DNA of 64,000 nucleotides, from assembly GCA_023313575.1 (NCBI GenBank), contig JAJTTP010000029.1, positions 124,001 through 188,000 of the forward strand, written 5' to 3'. The stretch comes from Eutypella sp. D-1 (Eukaryota; Ascomycota; Sordariomycetes; Xylariales; Diatrypaceae). This document shows, in pieces, positions 47,021 through 57,955 of this stretch. Below the pieces are notes generated by a model. That model was not told the origin of the DNA and did not search any database. It saw nothing but the letters and a program-made list of their open reading frames with translations. The position numbers and the translations under genes were made by a program. Within the stretch, counting starts at the first letter, position 1. The number at the start of each line of letters is the position of its first letter.

Positions 47021-47958
47021 TCATGCGTTGGTGACCTGGCGTTCGTGTTAGAAAAATTAGTCATTTCGATGTCTAAGAGACGGTCGGATCACGTACCCTG
47101 AGGATTCTCCTCGAATAGTCTTGGTTGTCAGCGATACTGCCGTCACTCATCCTACGGTTCACGAGGACAGGGTCGAGACGTGAGTCCGACATGGACATTC
47201 CACCGCTACTTGAAGGCGGCTTGCCACCACTGATGAAGGCGTTCACGGCAGCGTTGCGTCGGTGCTCTTCCTCGATCTCACTGTTCCTTCGTCGTCGGAA
47301 GAAAAAGAAGGCAGCACCACCAACACCGGCAACAGCCAGGAAACCACAAACAACACCCACGGCGATACCAACGGTGTTCGACTTCTTACCGTCACCCTCG
47401 GCGGATTGTGTGGCGGCAGGATCGTCGGTAGGTGTTGTCGCTTTAGTCATGTTAGTATCACTATAATGGGGGTTAAACGGCATCATGCATCATGTACTCA
47501 CACGAAGTCCCAGGAGGGGCAGCGCTGGTAGTGGAAGGTCGTGCGCTAGAAGAGGAAGACGAGGTGTCCTCCGACTCGCCGACGCTAACTCTCACACCAG
47601 TGTTGTAAACAGAGAAGGTATCGAGACCTCCGCAAGCTTCCAAGCCGTATCCAGGACATGGTTCACCACACTTGTCGTCATCGACCTTGGTACTCTTGGG
47701 CGGGTATTTGTCACCGCAGAAACAATCATCAAGGCTGGTGGCTGCAACGTTCTTGTTCTTAGCTCGACACGCCTCGTTACATACACCTCTCGAGTTGGCG
47801 CCTTCGAGAGTTAAGAGAGTAAGTTCGCCCTTCGAGGCATAACATCCCCGTACTTTGTCGGAACCTCGAGCGGGATCTTGGGGCGGAGGTTGTAGACCGG
47901 CGGATGCGACCGAGGCGAATGCCAGAACGGCAGCGACAGTAAACTGCTTCAGCGACAT
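47021..47958 (-). CDS. WSC-domain cell-wall integrity sensor-like membrane protein
   Basis: Three exons: 47958-47502, about 47440-47097, and 47035-47021 (271 residues). Residues 1-20 are a signal peptide (MSLKQFTVAAVLAFASVASA). Residues about 35-115 form a WSC domain with eight cysteines, including GCYASKGE, CNEACRAKN, DDCFCGDKYPP, CGEPCPGYG and EACGGLDTFSVY. A Ser/Thr-rich stalk, a single membrane helix (VGIAVGVVCGFLAVAGVGGA) and an RRRR stop-transfer follow. The cytosolic tail ends RRILRVTNA, a family-typical end reached only through the last intron (GTACGT, CTAAC, CCAG), so the last coding exon is 15 nt. Intron 1 is best read as GTGAGT...ACTAAC...AAAG; an alternative GTGTGA donor with a TATAG acceptor would insert a few residues. 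Wsc proteins sense wall stress and signal to Rho1; whether this one is a sensor or a plain wall lectin is not certain. Confidence 0.83.
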
Positions 47959-48704
47959 GATTGCGTTGGGGGGAAATCGTGTCTAAATCGAAACGAACGA
48001 TAGCGAAAGTGGTGAAACAGATAAGAGAAGCTCTCAAACCGGTCAACGTCTTGAGAGATCGAGATGAATCGTGTGGATTGTGGTTCTGAATGTGAGCCCT
48101 TCTAGGGGTGGTGAGAGGTAGTTGTAAGCAGGTATTCAGTATCGCGATCGAATTTGCGCGAGCTGGTCAAGAAATCAAAACTTCTAACTTCTAACTTCTC
48201 CGAGACGAAGTGATGTGGCGAAGATGATTGAAAAAAAGGCCCGAGTCTAGTAGATTTAGGCAAGGGTTTTTTCTTTGACGTACCAAGACGATTAATATTT
48301 ATCGTTAGGCCAAAGGGGTTCGATGCAAATTTATCAAACCTCCTTGTTGATTCCCTTTCATATATCCGGAATAATGGATAGCCGCGTCGGTCAAAGAACT
48401 GTCCAAAATACAAGATAATGTACTGGAAGACCAGGGGTTTAATTGTTCCCTTGCCCTCTACACACACGTTATGTCGCGTCCTTGAAGACCTTGGGGGTGT
48501 TATTGAATACAATCGACGACGATGACTTGATGCGAGTGGCTCCGACCGAGATCGAGTAATTCAATCGGGGAATTATTAAGAGCGGGCGACGAAGTACGAC
48601 TTGACGAATCAACGATCGATCCTATTATGCGAAAGATAGGCCCTACTACGAGTCGTCGTCGATGACAAGAGTGTTAAGGTCGAGTGGTCGGTGGTCACGA
48701 GAGG

Positions 48705-48705
<1 letters not shown>

Positions 48706-48751
<46 letters not shown>
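48706..48751. repeat. CGACGG/CGA microsatellite
   Basis: Plus-strand GCGACAGCGACGGCGACGG passes into uninterrupted GAC triplets. It lies about 750 bp upstream of the WSC gene start and is not in a supported coding frame. Confidence 0.85.
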
Positions 48752-49417
48752 TGTTGTTGCAAGGTGGCCTGTGACTACTTGGGCCGACGATCGATGATCG
48801 ATGATCGAATAGTCGATAGGATGCGGTTCAGGTTTAATGAACGTTCGGTGGCCAGCTCAAACACTTCCTACACAAGATAGGCGGGAGGGCCTCCGGTCGG
48901 GAGGAGGCTTCGTCTTCTTCTTTTCGCTCTCTCTCTCTCTTTCTATGTATATCCTGCCCTTCCCTTCTATTTGTCTCTTTTTGTCGGTGTCGTCTTCGTG
49001 ATATGATTGCGAAGGGGGTTGTGTGCTATTGGGTGTTAAGGGGGTAAAGAGGCAAAACAGTAAAGAAAGGCTGGCTGCAAAAACGAGATTAGACGTGGGA
49101 GGGAAAAGGAGTGGACTGCCCAAAAGGAGCGAGAATAGGAATCAGGGAGGGAAGAGTGAAAAAAAGGCGTGGTAAGTGGTATGAGAATGGATGGGATGGG
49201 GGGGATGGGGGAACGATTGGGGGGAGGGTTGGTGGAAGATTGGTTAGGTTAGATTGGTAAACTACTTAGGTACTGGACTAGGGTCAGTGGTGGGGTGGGT
49301 TTAGTTACTTGCAAGACTGGTTAGATGGGTTAGATGGGCAGATTTAGTTAGTTCTTTCCTTTTTTTTTCTCTTCTTCTTTTACAAGTACGCTGTTCTCGC
49401 CTTGGAAGTGAAGAAGT

Positions 49418-49433
49418 AAAAAAAAAAAAAAAA
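49418..49433. repeat. A16 homopolymer
   Basis: Sixteen consecutive A residues in the gene-poor region. Confidence 0.9.
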
Positions 49434-50813
49434 GGGTACATCTACCTACATACATACTTTCTTACCTTCCTAAGTAACTTTCTTATCCAACTACTATGTT
49501 AGGTAAGTTTGAGTGGGTCAATAGTAATAGGTAGGCACCTGAGTATCCCGTAGATACTTTCAAGTACCCCCCCCCCCTTCTTGCCCTCCTTCCTGGCTAT
49601 AACACTGTAAACAGTACCGGCATAGATAAGTATGTACTGTTATCACATAAAATAGTAGGATGGCAGGTAGTAATAGGCAGATAATCGGTTAGGCGTGTAC
49701 TTCAAAGGCTCAAGTCGGTACAAAGGCGTAGTAGTATGCAAGGTAGTATCGCATGGGCGGTTACTTCCAAACAGAAATTTGGCGGAGTCGGTGGGGACAC
49801 ACAGCAAGGAAAACGGCCCGCAAACTGGGTGATTTGCTGCTGTTTACTACCTGCATTCACTGTATTGAATCGGTTACTGGCGGACTGGTTGGTTAGTATG
49901 AGCTGACAGGGGTAGGATCCACTATCATGTATCTCATTGCGATTCTCATCCAATCAGTGTATCCATCCCTAATGGTACCACCCGTTCAGCGGGGGTCTTT
50001 TACCACAAAAAGAAGTCTAAGCGAAACGAGGGAAATTACACTAAACTAGGGGCAGGAGACACAGTACATACAGTATTGTAATCATTTATGTACCTGAGGT
50101 CCAGTTTGCAGGTTGTGGTTATGGTGCGGTAGCCCTGAAGGCCTTCCAAGGTTATTCCAAGGTTAGCCTGGAGTTTGCTGAGCAACTGGGGAGACATCCA
50201 TTAGACATTCGGACCAACCCTGGAGTGCAACCCCAACCTCACCTAGCATGATCCATATTCACTCAAGTACGCTATCTGGCTATTCAATGTTCTCCTACTA
50301 AGTACGCAGATAGGGGCTCCATAAATGGTGTTTAAATGTAGATTGGCAAGTAGGTCAGCAAGGTATTCTTCCCTATTACATATTTCTTATAATTACTTAG
50401 TCCTACGTACTTTTTCTCACACCTAAGAGGTAGATTTTGATAGGTACATAAGTATCCAGGTACCTCTATCTCTAAACCCCTGCATTAGTGCTATCTTCGC
50501 TATCAGTAGGCAAGTTCGGGCGGTTTGAGGAATCAAAGCCATCTGAGTGCCTGGAGTTAGCAATTATGAACCAATCAGCTGCTGCCATTCTCGTAGGTAG
50601 CTCTCTATTTCTGCCAATGAACCGAACACCTAAAACAGCTAGAGGTACATAAATTCAAGGATAACCTTGCATAACAAGCTGCTAACGGTTATGATCATCA
50701 GGCACCTTACTAGAATAGGACGTAGCTCAAGTTATGCTCTTGTAATACACAAGCTCCATGGTTCCATAAGCAGAGAGTTTGGAGAAATATGCCGGTATAA
50801 ACAAGTTGGCTGG

Positions 50814-50894
50814 CAGGTCCTTGACACCGAAATTGGAACACTATCACTACCTACCCACCACTATCTATGTTCCAATTTCGGTGTCAAGGACCTG
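50814..50894. repeat. 27-bp perfect inverted repeat, 27-nt loop
   Basis: The left arm 50814-50840 (starts CAGGTCCTTGACACCGAA) and the right arm 50868-50894 (ends TTCGGTGTCAAGGACCTG) are exact reverse complements with a 27-nt spacer. No coding frame explains it. Shorter inverted words (CAAGTCT/AGACTTG) follow within 30 bp. Confidence 0.95.
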
Positions 50895-53800
50895 GCTGGT
50901 TGGCAAGTCTCATCACAAGACTTGCACAAGTCAAGTGCAACAAGTACAACATGGAACTCCAACTGGATCTCGCAATTTTTCATACCCAGATGGTAACATA
51001 CGTACTTGTATGTATACTTAGTGGTATTTCAATGCATAGAACGATGGTCCTAACCTTAATAAAGTAAGTGTACGTATGGAATTGCCTAGTACAGCTAGAG
51101 TTGCCAAAAATTAATGGGCGCAATAAAGTAATGATGGGAGACCTCAGGAGGGGGATGGATGACCTCGGGATATAACCTGGAACCACTTGACCACTTTACT
51201 ACCACCAGCAACCTCTTTATAACTTTTAATAGCCCTCGTTGCGTCGAAATATCTGGTTTTATACTGACAATTATGAATGTGGCTTGACACACATACATAT
51301 TGTAGACAGTACCTATTTCTTTTTACTCGCATCATAACATGATTGTTATCATTGTCGGAGCAACCCTTTAAAGGATGATCACATCATCTTCATATGCAGC
51401 ATCATGAGCTGAGGGGCTTCTTGCTTTCTTTTTCTTCAGCTGCGATCCCTATTCTCGGTTCCTCAGCCCTACATAGTACAAGTTTAAAATCAATTTATAC
51501 ATACACATCTACTTCAAATATCCCTCATTCTAAGGAACAACCCTTCATTACCCTAAGTATGTATGATCAGGTAGACAAAAGGCATGCAGCTTACTAAACT
51601 TTGAGAGCAAACGACCCCTTAGGTTCGGTGCCAAGTTTGAAACTCGAAACAACCATCACGTCACTCAAAGGACAAAGCCCGGTGATGCCCTCGGGCTTGC
51701 ACTACCTTGCCTGCTTGCTACTATGGTATTACAGACCCAACTTCGGTCAGGAGAGCACCTCCTCCAGACTGATCGACTGAAGGATAGGCAGTCGGACATA
51801 TGGTGAGTTGTTGATCGGCTCGGTACTCATTGCCGTTTTTAGCGCTTCGCTCCTTAAGTAGAGCCACTGATAGGCCGAATCCTCCCCATAAATGTCAATG
51901 AATGTCATAATTGTTCCCCATCTTCTCCATGCGTTTGCATGGCCTGGTAGTAGCCCTGCCTGCCCGCATGGGCAAGCAAAGCATAAATAAGTGCAATCAC
52001 TCGCTCAGCCAGTCCACTCCAGTCTGAGTCTGACGGGACAAGTCTGTGCGTGTGACTGATAGTTCGAAAATGGCACGGAGGCTTCTTACATATATGGTGT
52101 GGTTAAGTGGTTCACGGATTACTTTACATATTAATTTAATCTATCTGTAAGGACCGGCTGGCAGCCAACCTGTCGCCAGCCAGCCAGCCAAACCCGCTCC
52201 GGCACAGCCTCACCACCGCACCAGTCATCTCGTGTTCCAGACTTCCCGAACTCCCGGCCGGACAATCGCATAAGACTGGACTATTTACCAACTATGTACT
52301 AAACTAATCTGGTATTGGAAAGAAAAAAAAAGAGGATAGGAAGAAAGGTACGCAAGTAGGCAATGAGGGGGCACGGACTCCCGCGACAGTCTGGTCCGAT
52401 CTGGGTTAGTCGGTTAATTCGTTACTGGTCCGAAAATATCCCAGATTTTCCCGCGCGGGTTTATTTTGGATTGGAACCGATGCGCCATGCAGTGCAGTCC
52501 ATGCAACCTTATTGTATGCAGGCCGCCCGAACGATTCTTCAATTCATGTCGCGCGACTGGGTTGGTATTTGTTAGATTCCCTGGCTCGCTTCCTACTGGA
52601 AGGTAACGGGTCATCCGGAGCCAGTCCCCTTGCAGTTTGCAGTGCCACCTGGCTGGCTGGTTGGCGGCGTCGTCGAGAACAATCTCCTGTGTAGTAAGAA
52701 GTTGGGAGGAAAACGACATAAAAGAAAGGCGTGTTTCTTTTTTTTTCTCCGAGTTGAAACAATCCCATTTAGCATTGATCTGGAAGGTGTGAGAGAAAGT
52801 GCCCGCTATTAGTGTAAGAATAGCCCCCAAGCCCCCAATCGTACATTGATTGCCACGGCGACAAGAATTGTCCGCCTATCTCCTGCAAAATCGAGATTGA
52901 GAGATGCCACAAAGGGGACTGGTGAAACTCCTCTGTTCCAGAAGGTCCCCGCCAGCCTGCACCCGCCCAACTTGCCAACTGCCAACCAAACATTGGCGGA
53001 TCATGCCGCCATACATAACACTCACACACGCGTCTGTCTCTCGATCGATTCTGCAATTCTGCATTTCTGCGTGCACGTTCGGAATTGGAAGCTGGATTAG
53101 CCAGCGGCCTAACGCCTGACTGGCTGGCTTACAGGAGTGGGCCAAGGATTGCTCGACTGACAGGCGGGCGTGACAGGGATTAACTACAGGAACACATGCA
53201 TACTTGGCTAACCGCTAATCCTCTAGTTAAGAGGCGGGGGATGGAAGATACGAAGACGAAGAAGAGACAGAACAATAACAACCGGGAAAAAAAAGGCTCC
53301 AGGTTTATCTATCTACATAGGTAGCAGTAGCAGTGTCTAGGTAGTATGTAGTTAACGTGTGTTGCGTGTCTCCCCACTTTTGCAACCCTGGTATGATTTT
53401 ATGACAACGCGGCAAGAAAGACGACGGGTAAGAGGAGAAGGAGAAGGGAAGTCAAAAAACCTGGAAGCAGAAAAAAACCTGCTCACGCATAACCAGGCCT
53501 ACATATACGAAGAACCGTAAGAGCTTGGCCGGTCTGCCGGTCTACATATAGAACAAGACAAGACGACGCCGGTTTTGAGTGATCTTGGAGAATTGCCCTC
53601 TTCGTCTTCTTTCTTCTTCTTCTTCTTTCGGTATCAGTCAATCGGACCTGATTGACTATTATATACAAGAAGATCGACGCCTAACCGGAATCGCCTCTAG
53701 CCCATATACGCTTCCAAGTTTACTGGTGGTATCGGCCGTTTCAACCCATCCCTCGAGCCCAGGGCCTAGAGCTCCTAGAGCGCCACAACCCTCTTGGCGG

Positions 53801-56800
53801 CGCGCGCTCACGGATCGAGATTACGAGACCTGCTGCACGGAACCCCCACATGGGCTGCATATTTTTTTCTTTTCTTTCTTTCTTTCTTTTCTTATGTATT
53901 CTTCTCTTTCCTTCTTGTGCTTCTTTTGGCTTTCCAGCTGACACGCATGCATACATGCTGCTGTAACCAACAAAATACATACATAGATAAATAAGTACGG
54001 GCCCTGCGGCTCTTTGCCAAGGGGTGCCCGGCCATTGGACCGTTCCAGCCCTCCCCCCGTCGTCCCGGCTACACTACCTGCCTGTACTGTGTGTATAAAG
54101 GCACGTAGGCCTACATAAAAGGGGGCGAGCCGGCGTCCCGACTCGCCTTGTTCGCCCTTTTGGGGGCAGGGCTGGGGTTATGGGTTATCGATCCTCCTCG
54201 CGACTCGGATCGGGGGCGACACTTGCAGCAGCGGGTACGCTACCAATAAACTAGACCGACCTCGCGGCACGTACTGAATGCTTCCGCAGCGCCACCCCTA
54301 CGTGCCTATTCACCTGCCTGTCTGCTCCGAGGAGACGGGACGTAGAGGATGGAGGATGCCTCAATTGACCCGGCTCGCTATGGCCGACCAGTTAAGCCGA
54401 GCCGAAAGGGGCAGGCCCTCTACTAACCAGAATGCCAGCCTCCCTTACGTCGCATAGCCTCGCATGCGTGTCTATATAGAAGAAACGTTGGGATAAGCAC
54501 TCACCGACACATCACGATCCGATCTAATTAACTATTACGATCAAAGGCCATCGTGCCTCGAGATCTAGGCGTGGTCCGCTACATACATGCCTAGAAGTAA
54601 TGGGGCCACGCTTCAACTGATTTTTGTCAGCTTATTCCCTTTTCGGGCCGCGGGGGCCCGTGTCCTCTGATTAATAAAGCCGTGGGCGGAGGACAAAGTT
54701 CTTCCACATATTGCTTGTCCGCCGGGCCAGCCACAGTAAATGCCTTTTGCCCCCACTGGGATCACGGTAAGGAAAAGTGCGAGTGGATGTTAGACAATTT
54801 CCAATTCACCGATGTGCACATGCCGAATAGCCATGCCATTTAGTTAGTCGGCTCCCGTAGTCTACCAGGCCAGAGCCTCTGGGGATCCTCGCCCCAGCTC
54901 GGCGAGGTCTTCAGTCGATGTCTAGGGCGGGCTATCCACCTCGATCAGCATTCGAGGGCCCGTCCGCCGGAAGTGCCGCGGGCGGCGGCATTGAAGATCC
55001 CGCGATGACGGCCGTTAGCCCTAGATTCACAAGCCAGATAGAGATGGATACGCGGCGAGAATTGTTCAACTCCCATGATCGTCGAAGCGTAGTTGTGTGT
55101 CCGGAGCTACCGGGATATCTACATGAACAATGGCTATCTTCCTCTCGATACCCGTAAAATCAGCCTTGCGTAACCTGCCCTGAACGCCTTACCTACTTAC
55201 GTGTCAGCGCAATGACGTGGTCCACTTTTCCTAACCCCTATTCGAACGCCCGACCTCGGGAGATTTTTGTCGACGGATATTGGCGGGTTGTTTCTGGCTA
55301 AGTTACGCCACCTTGGTTAAATTAATTTTTTACATAGTAGGCCAAAAACGTACGCATAGCAGTCATTATGTATGTTCCCTAATCACATGCTATTCCCGTT
55401 CACAAATGCATGGCAGGAGGGCGATGGGAGCACGGATAACAATAACACGTCCGTTTGTATGTAGCAGCACGGACACATTATGCCCAAAGCAGCGGCCAAA
55501 TTTAAAAAGGTGCCCGCCCGCCCCCTTCGCCCCTCCTTCCCGTCCCCCTCCACTTCCCATCTCCCAGTGGGATCGGCTAATGAGGCAAAAGGGGCGACGG
55601 GGGAGAGGGAAGTGAGAAGTAAAAGACAAAAAGAATAGCGACGTCTATTCGGCAGTCCGGCCCGGCCTTATCGTAAGAAGACCGAAAGAAGAGGAGCTCA
55701 TCCCTGACCACGAGGTCGACATCCGCGGCACTCGGGGCCTCGCTTAATTTCTGCTCGACGTCGGTCTTGGCCGGATTTCGGCTATCAAGATAAGGTAGGT
55801 ACTGTTACGGTTACGCGCAACGGCCGAATTGCGGGTTGCGGCACCCGCGCGTATCCGAACCTCCCGGCTCGGGTGAAGGACAGACCGCAACCCCTTCATG
55901 GCTTTCTCAAATCGTTACCGCCGACGTGGTAGCTGCGCAGGAAGTTTTCGATAATTCAGCCCGCGTTACGAGGGGACGTCGCGGGATTATGGCGCGTCGT
56001 TATCCACTGCTGCGGGAGAGAACCTGTAAGACGAGCTCGATGACAGTGAAATAATAGCAACGAGAAACGGGAGACGGCATCGTGACGCCTGACAGGTCAA
56101 CGAAACGCTGGCACGAGTTTGTGGGGATGGAGAGGGAAGAGGAAGGGGGGCCCATTTAGTCGCGAAGTTTTCACTCAAAGTGATCTTCCCTCATACCGGT
56201 AAATGGGTGTTGAGACGAGGGCTGGCTGCTTCTGAACGGAAGAATGTCTATCTTATTAATCATGCCATTTCGCCATGCTGATATAAGGGGAAGGGAGGAG
56301 AGCCTGGCTTGAACGTCGTGGGTAACCATAACGATAGATTAACTACTACAAAGCCCAATATAATAAGAATTCGTAATTCAATGGCAAGTGACTCAGGAAA
56401 GAGCCCAAGCAAGACGTCGTGGCAATGGTATATGTAAGAATCACGTCCCACCCAGGCTCTACAAGCATATCCCTCGCTACATATTTAACTAGACATAAGA
56501 TAACCAGACTATGAACTCAAACACAGAATCTCAGAATTACGAATCCATCTCACATCAACTGAGTTGCCAACAAGTTAGGCGAGTTTTGCGCTTCTGGCGG
56601 GAACGCCCAGGAGAGCTTCGAGTTATACGCCAAAGGCGTAACTACCAATTTCCCGGCTTAGAAATACCCTACGGGTTGGGTAAGGGCCAATACATCACAA
56701 GCCATCCATCTTTCCAGAACGACACAACGTCAGGTAGTCAGGCCAGTCTTAGATGAGACCTCCCTCCTGGCCCTACCAAGGTGTCACTGGGCTCTAGACA

Positions 56801-56942
56801 CGGGGGGGTACAAGGCACGAGAAGAGCACTGGCTCTTGCTGAAGAAGATCGAAGAGTAGGAGGCACCATGGCATACTTGGACAAGATTGCCGTAACCGCA
56901 AGAACAATTTCGCACGTCAGCGCGAGATAGAGAGAATGAGAA

Positions 56943-56962
56943 CCCCCCCCCCCCCCCCCCCC
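56943..56962. repeat. C20 homopolymer
   Basis: Twenty consecutive C residues on the plus strand. Such runs are prone to length error in assembly. Confidence 0.95.
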
Positions 56963-57165
56963 ACCAAACTAGCCACGTTCCTCACGCATCTCTACGACAA
57001 CGCTAGGGTTTGTTATAGAGGACACGCCCGGGTGTCCGTCGAAGGCCGGGCCCTCGATGGGGGATATGTATATACCACGCAGTACATATGTATGTGATAG
57101 GCCAACGGCACGTCAAGAAGTAAGAATAAAAGGTCGCGGATTTATATCTTCGTGAGGCAACATAA

Positions 57166-57196
57166 GGTAGGTAGGTAGGTAGGTAGGTAGGTAGGT
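57166..57196. repeat. GGTA tetranucleotide microsatellite
   Basis: About seven and a half tandem GGTA units, next to a T/C-rich tract at 57270-57320. Confidence 0.95.
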
Positions 57197-57663
57197 GTAA
57201 TGTCGTCAGGCCAGACAACAACAGCACAAACACGCAAGGTAAGCCACAGGGGAAGAAGTCCATCTTACTCTTTTTTTTTTCTTTCTTTCCTTCTCCTTCT
57301 CCTTTTGCTTTTTTTCTCCCCACTCTTCTCTTTAAAAACGATCAAGTGCCGCATTATCTATCTATCTATCTATCCTAACAGCAACCAAACTGGCTATGCT
57401 GTGCTTATCTTACGCAAACCCCCCAGTCGTTCGAGAACTCCAATCTTGCCCTTCTGTACCCAAGGTCACATGCACTAGAGTGGGCTGGTCACTATGCGCC
57501 GAAGTTGCGAGTTCCGTATATATATATATACGCCCATTCCCGCTTATTAACCCGAGCGAGTTCTCTGGCTGGGAGCGACGGACGGATGCATACACTCAAG
57601 GATGATATGATAATTGTGATTAGTTACGCGGAGGTCGAAAACATGGAATAAAGACACATAGAT

Positions 57664-57670
<7 letters not shown>

Positions 57671-57706
<36 letters not shown>
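57671..57706. repeat. (CA)18 microsatellite
   Basis: Eighteen CA dinucleotides, preceded by CGCGCG, about 250 bp downstream of the Rrp6 stop codon. Confidence 0.95.
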
Positions 57707-57710
<4 letters not shown>

Positions 57711-57955
57711 TAGGCAGAAATCCTCTTCGCTGGAACTCCAAACTAACTTAAGCATGGCAGATCTTACAAGAGCAGTAGTTACGCCATCATCCCAGGGAAC
57801 GAATAACCATTAAAGACAGCGACACGATCGATGGTCCACACGCAATATCTCTCAAGTTAAGCTAAGAAGTGGGAAGGGTAGGTAGGTTGGCATGAAATTA
57901 AGGCTTAAGCGTACGATATACCGTACCCGTATGGACCGTCTATCTGTCTGTCTGT

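Larger units (their letters stand above)
47959..57955. other. 10-kb gene-poor region rich in simple repeats
   Basis: No frame on either strand shows a domain, and the longest are about 140 codons. The left kilobase should be the WSC promoter, with repeated TCGATGATCGATG words at about 48790-48812. Simple repeats (CGACGG, A16, C20, GGTA, CA) and repeated GGCTGG/CCAGCC words (52160-52195, 52645-52665, 53115-53130) punctuate it. A 27-bp inverted repeat is at 50814-50894. No transposase, reverse transcriptase or integrase motif was found. It could hold decayed transposons or unrecognised non-coding RNA. Confidence 0.5.
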
